Source of the DNA: Lachnospiraceae bacterium
GTDB lineage: Bacteria > Bacillota > Clostridia > Lachnospirales > Lachnospiraceae
Assembly (NCBI GenBank): GCA_029099805.1
Contig: JAQXOR010000129.1
Coordinates: forward strand, 1 to 38,124
Length of the DNA: 38,124 nt
Direction: 5' to 3'
The position numbers and the translations under genes are program-made. Shown piece by piece: positions 31,781-38,124 of the stretch (positions are counted from its first letter, which is position 1; every line of letters begins with the position of its first letter). A model generated the notes under the pieces. It searched no databases. It saw only the letters and a program-made list of their open reading frames with translations, and had not been told where the DNA came from.

Positions 31781-33139
31781 ATGAAAAAGAAGTTATTAGC
31801 AGGTCTTCTTGCAGTAGCTATGGTTGCAACGATGTTTGCGGGCTGCGGTAAGAAGGAGGAGAAGGTCATCAATGTTATGTCCTTCACCGACGAGATTCCG
31901 AAGATGGTACAGCAGTACCTCGATGCACATCCGGAACTCGGTTACAAAATGAAGGAAACCATTGTTGCAACCACCAACCAGGAGTATCAGCCGGCTCTTG
32001 ACGAAATGTTAAAGGGCGACAACGCTCCGGATATTTACGGCTTAGAGGCAGCTTTCGTATTGAAGTATACGCAGGGTGATGCAGCCGGTTTTGCAGCAAC
32101 CTATGATGATCTCGGTATTGAGACCACCAAGAGAATGGCTGATGCAGAGATTGCTACCTACGCTTCCGAAATCGGTACCAGACCGTCTGACAAGAAGGTA
32201 GTAGCTCTTCCGTATCAGGCAACCGGTGGATGTTTCCTCTATCGTAGCTCCATCGCAAAGGATGTTTGGGGCACTGATGATCCGGCAGAGATTTCCAAGA
32301 AGATCGGTGGCGGTTCTCAGAAGTGGGATCAGTTCTGGACAGCAGCAGCAGAGTTAAAGGCTAAGGGCTATGGTATCATTTCCGGTGACGGTGATATCTG
32401 GCATGCAATCGAGAACAGCTCCGATTCCGCATGGATTGTAGACGGCAAGCTTAACATCGACCCGAAGAGAGAAGAGTTCCTTGATATTTCCAAGAAGTTA
32501 AAGGATAACGATTGGCACAATGAGACTCAGGACTGGCAGGATGGCTGGTTTGCAGACATGAAGGGTGAAGGCCCGAAGCAGATTTTCGGTTTCTTCGGTC
32601 CGGCTTGGTTAATCAACTACACCTTGGGTCAGAACTGTGGTGATAACCCGGATACCGCTGAGCACGAGGGTACTTATGGTGACTGGCGTGTAACCGACTC
32701 CCCGGTAGGTTTCTGTTGGGGTGGTACTTACATCGCTTCCGCAAAGGGCGCTGTTGATAAGATGAGCGATGAGAAGAAGGGTATTGTTGCTGATATCATC
32801 GAGTGGATTACCCTTGATACCGACGAGAACAGCTTACAGTATCAGTGGGCTAACGGCACCTTCGGTGGTGGCGATGGCAGCACTAAGGATACCGTTGCTT
32901 CCGCTGTTGTAATGAAGAAGTCTGACGGTGCTACCGGAATCCTTAACGGACAGAATATGTTTGATTACTTTGTTCCGGCTGGTGACTACGCTACCGGTAG
33001 AAACATGACTCAGTACGATGAAGCAATCAACGGATGCTGGAGAGATGCAGTTCGTGCATATGTAGCAGGTACTGTTGATCGTGACGGTGCAATCGCACAG
33101 TTCAGAGCAGACGTTAAGTCTAAGGTAGGCATTGAGTAA
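31781..33139 (+). CDS. CUT1-type sugar ABC transporter substrate-binding lipoprotein
   Basis: 452 residues. Signal peptide and lipobox FAGC with Cys22; family-1 binding-protein fold with NVMSFTDEIPKMVQQYLDAHPEL at the start and aromatic-rich binding surface segments (DWQDGWFADM, FFGPAWLINYTLGQ, FCWGGTYI). It delivers a sugar or oligosaccharide to the two permeases downstream. Codons such as GGT, AAG, AAC, ACC and TTC dominate, unlike the neighbouring permeases, suggesting very high expression. GAGGAGGGCAAGTT precedes the ATG. A strong terminator follows directly. The ligand cannot be read from the sequence. Confidence 0.92.
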   Translation: MKKKLLAGLLAVAMVATMFAGCGKKEEKVINVMSFTDEIPKMVQQYLDAHPELGYKMKETIVATTNQEYQPALDEMLKGDNAPDIYGLEAAFVLKYTQGDAAGFAATYDDLGIETTKRMADAEIATYASEIGTRPSDKKVVALPYQATGGCFLYRSSIAKDVWGTDDPAEISKKIGGGSQKWDQFWTAAAELKAKGYGIISGDGDIWHAIENSSDSAWIVDGKLNIDPKREEFLDISKKLKDNDWHNETQDWQDGWFADMKGEGPKQIFGFFGPAWLINYTLGQNCGDNPDTAEHEGTYGDWRVTDSPVGFCWGGTYIASAKGAVDKMSDEKKGIVADIIEWITLDTDENSLQYQWANGTFGGGDGSTKDTVASAVVMKKSDGATGILNGQNMFDYFVPAGDYATGRNMTQYDEAINGCWRDAVRAYVAGTVDRDGAIAQFRADVKSKVGIE

Positions 33140-33160
33140 TTTTTGAAATTTGCTTATATA

Positions 33161-33192
33161 GGGGCGGACGGGTTTTCCGTCCGCCCCTTTTT
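33161..33192 (+). terminator. Strong intercistronic terminator after the binding protein
   Basis: A perfect 11-bp GC-rich stem GGGGCGGACGG/CCGTCCGCCCC (33161-33171 and 33177-33187) with loop GTTTT is followed by TTTTT. It sits between the binding protein and the permease genes of the same transporter, so only part of the transcripts should read through. Confidence 0.9.
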
Positions 33193-33255
33193 CACTAGTT
33201 ACAGGAGAGTTACTGATACAAAGTCTCTTGTGGATTTATAATTGGAGGTAGTGCT

Positions 33256-34386
33256 TTGAATAAGAAAAAAGGAGTTAGTTATGCAAAGTGGGGGTATATC
33301 TTTGCACTTCCGTTCTGCATTGCATACCTGATGTTTATGATTTATCCGATTTTCAATACATTCAAAATCGGATTTACAAATATGACCGACAGACTGCAAA
33401 TGCAGATTGCGCAGGAAGAACTCGCAGGAGGAGCAAGCTGTCCGGGATGTATGACTTTTTTGGCTGAGTCCCAGCTAAAGTCCGGCACATGTCCGAGCTG
33501 TGGTAATGAAGTGGGGCCTGCTAGGGTAGAGATTCTGAAGGATGAAGATGGAAATTTGACTCCTTTTAAAAACTATCAGACTGTAATCAAAGATCCGAAT
33601 TTCTGGAAGAGTCTGAGGAATACATGCGTGATTTGGGGAATAAACTTTGTTCCTCAGATACTACTGGCGCTTGTGTTGGCAGTATGGTTTACAAGCAGCC
33701 GCAGTAAGATTCGCGGCAAGGGATTCTTTAAAGTATTGTTTTATATGCCGAATATAATTACTGCGGCTACGATTGCAATGCTTTTTACAAAGTTGTTTGA
33801 CTATAACAAGGGCCCGGTAAATGATATTCTTCGAATGCTGGGAGTGATTGATGAGAATATAAACTTTTTTGCATCACAAGGTTCGGCTCGTGCCATTGTT
33901 GCGTTCATTCAGTTCTGGATGTGGTATGGTTATACCATGATTATATTAATTTCCGGTATTCTCGGTATCAGCCCGGAATTGTTCGAGGCAGCAGATATCG
34001 ATGGTGCCAACGGCTGGCAGAAGTTTAGGTTTGTTACGCTTCCGAACTTAAAGTCTATTATGCTGTTTACTCTTGTAACCAGTATGATCGGTGGTATGAC
34101 GATGTTCGATATTCCATTCATTGTCGGTTCCCAGACCGGTTATACGGGAAATGTCCGGACACTGAGTGCATATATCTTCGAGATGTCCTTCCAGGGTGGT
34201 AAGCTATACAATGTTGCATCTGCGGCAAGTATGCTTATTTTCATAATGATTGCGGTATTGGCAGCAATTATCTTCTATATGCTGCGTGATAAGGATGAAA
34301 TTGCACAGCACAAGATTGAAAGAGCCAAGGAGAAGGAATTTAGAAAGGCTTTAAAAGCACAAAAGGCTAAGGGAGGTGTGCAGTAA
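33256..34386 (+). CDS. CUT1 sugar ABC transporter permease (MalF/UgpA type) with CxxC-CxxC insertion
   Basis: 376-residue inner membrane subunit with about six transmembrane helices. The cytoplasmic EAA loop that docks the ATPase is seen at about 241-262 (LFEAADIDGANGWQKFRFVTLP). Between the first helix (about 12-34) and the second (about 122-140) the expected extracytoplasmic loop contains Cys62-Pro-Gly-Cys65 and Cys79-Pro-Ser-Cys82, a zinc-ribbon-like knuckle pair not found in MalF. The start is TTG at 33256 with GGAGG seven bases upstream. No promoter of its own is obvious. It overlaps the next permease by one base (TAATG). Confidence 0.9.
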   Translation: MNKKKGVSYAKWGYIFALPFCIAYLMFMIYPIFNTFKIGFTNMTDRLQMQIAQEELAGGASCPGCMTFLAESQLKSGTCPSCGNEVGPARVEILKDEDGNLTPFKNYQTVIKDPNFWKSLRNTCVIWGINFVPQILLALVLAVWFTSSRSKIRGKGFFKVLFYMPNIITAATIAMLFTKLFDYNKGPVNDILRMLGVIDENINFFASQGSARAIVAFIQFWMWYGYTMIILISGILGISPELFEAADIDGANGWQKFRFVTLPNLKSIMLFTLVTSMIGGMTMFDIPFIVGSQTGYTGNVRTLSAYIFEMSFQGGKLYNVASAASMLIFIMIAVLAAIIFYMLRDKDEIAQHKIERAKEKEFRKALKAQKAKGGVQ

Positions 34387-35237
34387 TGGCTAAGAAAGAA
34401 AGAAAAGCAGGTTCTGCGGTTGCGCACTTTTGGATGTATGCGTTACTTATTCTCCTCACGATTTTGAGTATCCTGCCCTTCTGGGTAATGTTTATGAACG
34501 GAACCCGTTCCACACCGGAGATTAACGCGAATTCTCTGGGCTTGTGGCCGTCTAAATACCTCATAAGGAACTGGAATATTATCACATCCAAGTCCTTTAA
34601 TGCAATGACCGGATTTATCAACTCTTTGATTATATCCACGGGTGCAACGGCACTTTCCGTATACTTTTCTTCCATGACGGCGTACGCTATCGTAGCCTAC
34701 AGATGGAAGTTTCGAAGAGCGTTCTTTACATTTATTATGGCAGTGCTTATGATTCCGTCTCAGATTATTTCTATAGGGTTTTATCAGATGATGTATTCTT
34801 TCGGAATGAACAACAACTTCCTGCCGCTCATTATCCCGGCGATTGCGTCTCCGGCTGTTGTCTTCTACATGAAACAGTACATGGAGCCGGCATTGCCTCT
34901 GGAAATCGTACAGGCGGCACGTATTGACGGTGCCGGTGAGTTCTTTACCTTTAACCGGATTGTAATTCCGATTATGAAACCGGCAATTGCAACCCAGGCG
35001 ATTTTTGCTTTCGTACAGAAATGGAACGAACTCTTCATTCCGTCTGTATTGTTGACGGATACCAACAAGTTCACCATGCCGATGATGGTTAACTTGCTGA
35101 AGGGTGATATTTACAAGACAGAGTTTGGTTCTGTATACCTAGGCTTGTCCCTTACGGTATTACCGCTCTTTATTGTGTACTTCCTTCTTTCTAAGTACAT
35201 TATCGCAGGTGTAGCGCTTGGTTCGGTAAAGGGCTGA
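34386..35237 (+). CDS. CUT1 sugar ABC transporter permease (MalG/UgpE type)
   Basis: 283 residues with about six transmembrane helices. The EAA loop is at about 172-195 (LEIVQAARIDGAGEFFTFNRIVIPIMKP), and the C-terminus VALGSVKG is typical of MalG-type subunits. It pairs with the preceding permease. No ATPase gene follows; Firmicutes commonly use a shared MsmX/UgpC-type ATPase encoded elsewhere. Confidence 0.93.
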   Translation: MAKKERKAGSAVAHFWMYALLILLTILSILPFWVMFMNGTRSTPEINANSLGLWPSKYLIRNWNIITSKSFNAMTGFINSLIISTGATALSVYFSSMTAYAIVAYRWKFRRAFFTFIMAVLMIPSQIISIGFYQMMYSFGMNNNFLPLIIPAIASPAVVFYMKQYMEPALPLEIVQAARIDGAGEFFTFNRIVIPIMKPAIATQAIFAFVQKWNELFIPSVLLTDTNKFTMPMMVNLLKGDIYKTEFGSVYLGLSLTVLPLFIVYFLLSKYIIAGVALGSVKG

Positions 35238-35256
35238 TTATTACAAAAAGAATTGT

Positions 35257-35295
35257 AAAACGAGGCTGACGCATTTCGTGCGGTAGCCTCGTTTT
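35257..35295 (+). terminator. Terminator of the sugar transporter operon
   Basis: AAAACGAGGCT (35257-35267) pairs with AGCCTCGTTTT (35285-35295), with a short inner GCA/TGC stem in the loop; the 3' arm runs into a T-tract. Confidence 0.85.
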
Positions 35296-35385
35296 TGTTA
35301 TCAAGAAAGGTTCCGATGATAGAGAATTGGAAGAAGAGGATTGTATAGTGTATTTTTTGAAATAATACTGATAATAAAAAAGTAC

Positions 35386-35413
35386 TTGCAATTTCAAAAA
35401 ATGGTGTTATAGT
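35386..35413 (+). promoter_or_regulatory. Promoter of clpB
   Basis: TTGCAA (35386-35391), a 16-bp spacer and TATAGT (35408-35413) with an extended TG-T before it, about 60 bp before the start. No CIRCE element and no CtsR-type tandem GGTCAAA repeat is seen near it. Confidence 0.7.
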
Positions 35414-35473
35414 ATATATAGAACAAGTAGAAGGAAGAATTTTGTTTCACTGCATGGAAGGGAGAGATGTACT

Positions 35474-38056
35474 ATGAATATTAACAAGTTTACACAGAAG
35501 TCGATGCAGGCGGTACAGGATTGTGAGAAGATTGCGTATGATTTCGGTCATCAGGAGCTTGCCGAGGAGCATTTACTCTATGCCCTTATGCAGGATTCGG
35601 AAGGACTGATTCCGAAGCTTCTTACAAAGATGGAGATGGTGCCGGAGGTATTTGCTGCTCAGGTCGAAGGTTTACTGAAGAAGCGTGTGAAGGTGAGCGG
35701 TGCCGCCCAGGTCTATGTCGGAAATGATTTGAATAAGGTTTTAATCTATGCAGAGGACGAAGCGAAGGCAATGGGGGATGCCTATGTATCGGTAGAGCAT
35801 CTGTTTTTGTCTATGTTAAAGCATCCGTCCAAAGAGGTCGGCGAATTGTTCCGTACCTTCGGAATTACAAGAGAGCGTTTCCTACAGGCACTTGCCACCG
35901 TACGCGGTAACCAGCAGGTAATGACCGATAATCCGGAGGCAACGTATGACACTCTGGAAAAGTACGGCTACGATCTGGTAGAGCGCGCCAGAAACCAGAA
36001 GCTCGACCCGGTTATCGGCAGGGATTCGGAGATTCGTAATGTCATTCGTATCCTGTCCAGAAAGACGAAGAATAATCCGGTCTTAATCGGTGAGCCGGGT
36101 GTCGGAAAAACTGCGGTAGTTGAGGGACTTGCCCAGCGAATTGTCCGCGGTGATGTGCCGGAGAGCTTAAAGGACAAGAGTCTGTTTGCACTGGATATGG
36201 GTGCTCTGGTGGCGGGGGCGAAGTACCGTGGTGAATTTGAGGAGCGGTTAAAGGCAGTACTTGAGGAAGTGAAAAAGAGCGAGGGAAAGATTATCCTCTT
36301 TATTGATGAGCTGCATACCATTGTGGGCGCCGGAAAGACGGATGGAGCAATGGATGCGGGAAATATGTTAAAGCCTATGCTGGCCAGAGGTGAGCTTCAC
36401 TGTATCGGTGCCACGACGCTGAATGAGTATCGTATGTACATTGAGAAGGATGCTGCGCTGGAGCGTCGATTCCAGCCGGTGATGGTGGATGAGCCGACGG
36501 TGGAGGATACCATTTCAATTCTTCGTGGCTTAAAGGAGCGCTATGAGGTGTTTCATGGAGTTCGCATCAACGACTCCGCACTGGTTTCTGCAGCGACACT
36601 TTCGGCACGGTACATTTCAGATCGGTTCCTGCCGGATAAGGCGATTGACCTGGTCGATGAGGCGTGTGCGCTGATTAAGACGGAGCTGAATTCCCTACCG
36701 ACAGAGCTGGATGATGTGAAACGGCATATTATGCAGATGGAAATTGAGGAAGCGGCATTAAAGAAAGAGGACGACCGTATCAGCAGGGAACGTCTGGAAG
36801 CTTTGCAGAAAGAGCTCGCCGAGGAGCGGGAGAGCTTTGCGGAAGCGAAAGCAAAATGGGACAACGAGAAGGCTTCGGTGGAGCGTGTGCAGAAGCTTCG
36901 TGAGCAACTGGAGGCCTTAAACGGGGAAATCCAGAAGGCAGAGCGTGAATATGATTTAAATAAAGCAGCAGAGTTAAAGTACGGCAAGCTGCCGGAGCTT
37001 CAGAAACAACTGGCTAGTGAGGAAGAGGCAGTGGCAAGAGAGGGACATACGCTTGTTCATGAGAATGTCAGTGAGGAGGAGATTGCGAAAATTGTGTCCC
37101 GTTGGACGGGTATTCCGGTAGCCAAGCTGACGGAAAGTGAACGGAACAAGACCCTCCATCTGGATGAGGAGTTACACCGCAGAGTGATTGGACAGGACGA
37201 AGGGGTACAAAAGGTAGCAGATGCGATTCTCCGTGCAAAGGCAGGCATCAAGGATCCGACGAAGCCGATTGGCTCCTTCCTGTTCCTCGGACCGACCGGT
37301 GTCGGGAAAACGGAGCTTGCCAAGGCACTGGCGGCTGCTCTGTTCGATAATGAGGCCAATATGGTACGTATTGATATGAGTGAATATATGGAGAAGTACT
37401 CTGTTTCCCGTCTGATTGGAGCGCCTCCGGGATATGTAGGCTATGAGGAAGGCGGTCAGTTGACCGAAGCCGTCCGCAGAAAACCGTATTCCGTCGTGTT
37501 GTTTGATGAAATCGAAAAGGCACATCCGGATGTATTCAATGTATTGCTTCAGGTACTCGATGACGGCCGAATTACAGATTCACAGGGAAGAACCGTCGAT
37601 TTCAAAAATACGATTTTGATTATGACTTCTAATATCGGTTCCCAGTATTTATTGGAAGGAATCGATGCGGACGGAGAAATCAGCGGACCGGCGAGAGAGG
37701 CTGTGAATGCAGAGCTTCGTGCACACTTCCGTCCGGAATTTTTGAACCGTCTGGATGAAACCATATTCTTCAAGCCACTGACGAAGGATAATATCGGCGG
37801 AATTATCGAACTGCTGCTTGCGGACTTAAACAAGCGACTCTCCGATAAGGAGCTTTCCATTGCACTGACGCCGGAAGCAAGGGAATATATCATCGAAGAG
37901 GCATACGACCCGGTATATGGTGCCCGTCCGTTAAAGCGTTATCTCCAAAAGTATGTGGAGACCTTAAGTGCCAGACTGATTCTAAAGGATGAGGCGGCAC
38001 CGGGCAGTACCATTATCATCGATAAGGGAGAGAACGGCTTATTCGCAAGAGTATAG
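35474..38056 (+). CDS. clpB: ATP-dependent disaggregase ClpB
   Basis: 860-residue Hsp100 chaperone that pulls proteins out of aggregates with the DnaK system. Order: N-domain with two Clp repeats (about 1-145), first AAA+ module with Walker A GEPGVGKT from residue 206 and [12 protein letters not shown], a long coiled-coil middle domain (about 410-525, rich in Glu, Lys, Leu, Ala), then the second AAA+ module with GPTGVGKT from 606, [11 protein letters not shown] and the C-terminal [13 protein letters not shown] segment. The middle domain separates ClpB from ClpC/ClpA. ATG follows GGAAGGGAGAG. Single gene between two terminators. Confidence 0.96.
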   Translation: MNINKFTQKSMQAVQDCEKIAYDFGHQELAEEHLLYALMQDSEGLIPKLLTKMEMVPEVFAAQVEGLLKKRVKVSGAAQVYVGNDLNKVLIYAEDEAKAMGDAYVSVEHLFLSMLKHPSKEVGELFRTFGITRERFLQALATVRGNQQVMTDNPEATYDTLEKYGYDLVERARNQKLDPVIGRDSEIRNVIRILSRKTKNNPVLIGEPGVGKTAVVEGLAQRIVRGDVPESLKDKSLFALDMGALVAGAKYRGEFEERLKAVLEEVKKSEGKIILFIDELHTIVGAGKTDGAMDAGNMLKPMLARGELHCIGATTLNEYRMYIEKDAALERRFQPVMVDEPTVEDTISILRGLKERYEVFHGVRINDSALVSAATLSARYISDRFLPDKAIDLVDEACALIKTELNSLPTELDDVKRHIMQMEIEEAALKKEDDRISRERLEALQKELAEERESFAEAKAKWDNEKASVERVQKLREQLEALNGEIQKAEREYDLNKAAELKYGKLPELQKQLASEEEAVAREGHTLVHENVSEEEIAKIVSRWTGIPVAKLTESERNKTLHLDEELHRRVIGQDEGVQKVADAILRAKAGIKDPTKPIGSFLFLGPTGVGKTELAKALAAALFDNEANMVRIDMSEYMEKYSVSRLIGAPPGYVGYEEGGQLTEAVRRKPYSVVLFDEIEKAHPDVFNVLLQVLDDGRITDSQGRTVDFKNTILIMTSNIGSQYLLEGIDADGEISGPAREAVNAELRAHFRPEFLNRLDETIFFKPLTKDNIGGIIELLLADLNKRLSDKELSIALTPEAREYIIEEAYDPVYGARPLKRYLQKYVETLSARLILKDEAAPGSTIIIDKGENGLFARV

Positions 38057-38070
38057 CGTGCGTACTGTAG

Positions 38071-38107
38071 AGCCACTGTCGCTTTTTGCTGACAGTGGCT
38101 TGTTTTT
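38071..38107 (+). terminator. Terminator of clpB
   Basis: A perfect 10-bp stem AGCCACTGTC/GACAGTGGCT (38071-38080 and 38091-38100) with a 10-nt loop is followed by TGTTTTT. Confidence 0.88.
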
Positions 38108-38124
38108 GCTTTGCAACAGTTCAG

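Overview
The window looks like a chromosomal segment from a low-to-mid GC, Gram-positive member of the Clostridia, most likely a gut-type Lachnospiraceae (Roseburia/Agathobacter/Butyrivibrio-like). The reasons are the FabK-type fatty-acid cluster, the paired glgC-glgD genes, a long (391-residue) PRPP synthetase, a DnaD/DnaI-type replication pair, lipoprotein ABC substrate-binding proteins, strong AGGAGG ribosome-binding sites and sigmaA-type promoters. The genus is inference; no rRNA or other marker is present. Apart from one partial gene at the left edge, this is core chromosome. I see no tRNA or rRNA, insertion sequence, phage gene or CRISPR array.

Layout. 1-2043 (+): the end of a secreted, possibly metalloprotease-like protein and an orphan solute-binding lipoprotein. 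2044-2408: a hairpin-rich convergent gap. 2409-9649 (-): a compact fatty-acid synthesis operon transcribed fabH-acpP-fabK-fabD-fabG-fabF-fabZ-accD-accA, with several stop/start overlaps and no accB, accC or regulator gene inside it. 9961-11312 (+): an ECF sigma factor, a zinc-finger anti-sigma candidate and a CYTH phosphatase-fold protein, all overlapping. 11379-12359 (-): a cytoplasmic GH43 glycosidase. 12606-16888 (+): a membrane c-di-GMP phosphodiesterase that appears to start at an AUU codon, followed by a class A penicillin-binding protein. 16907-20295 (-): prs, preceded by a dnaI-like helicase loader and a dnaD-domain gene. 20398-20589: a cluster of DnaA boxes. 20590-21996 (-): murC. 22329-24724 (+): glgC-glgD. 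24890-31478 (+): a polysaccharide deacetylase, pth, mfd and a SurA/PrsA-like lipoprotein. 31781-35237 (+): a CUT1 sugar importer (binding protein, terminator, two permeases; the ATPase must be elsewhere). 35474-38056 (+): clpB.

How the genes work together. The fab/acc block makes malonyl-ACP and carries out initiation and the whole elongation cycle, though the biotin half of acetyl-CoA carboxylase must be encoded elsewhere. PBP1A, murC and the deacetylase serve the cell wall. glgC/glgD feed glycogen synthesis. The GH43 enzyme and the CUT1 importer fit a plant-glycan oligosaccharide lifestyle. dnaD/dnaI belong to replication initiation, and the adjacent DnaA boxes suggest that this locus is tied to DnaA.

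The most interesting non-routine signals are: the tandem DnaA boxes upstream of the dnaD-dnaI promoter; the AUU start of the EAL protein; a four-cysteine zinc-ribbon-like insertion in the first extracytoplasmic loop of a sugar permease; a perfect palindrome overlapping the prs promoter; the run of hairpins at 2064-2385; and a strong terminator between the sugar-binding protein and its permeases. I did not find a clear wholly new multi-gene system.
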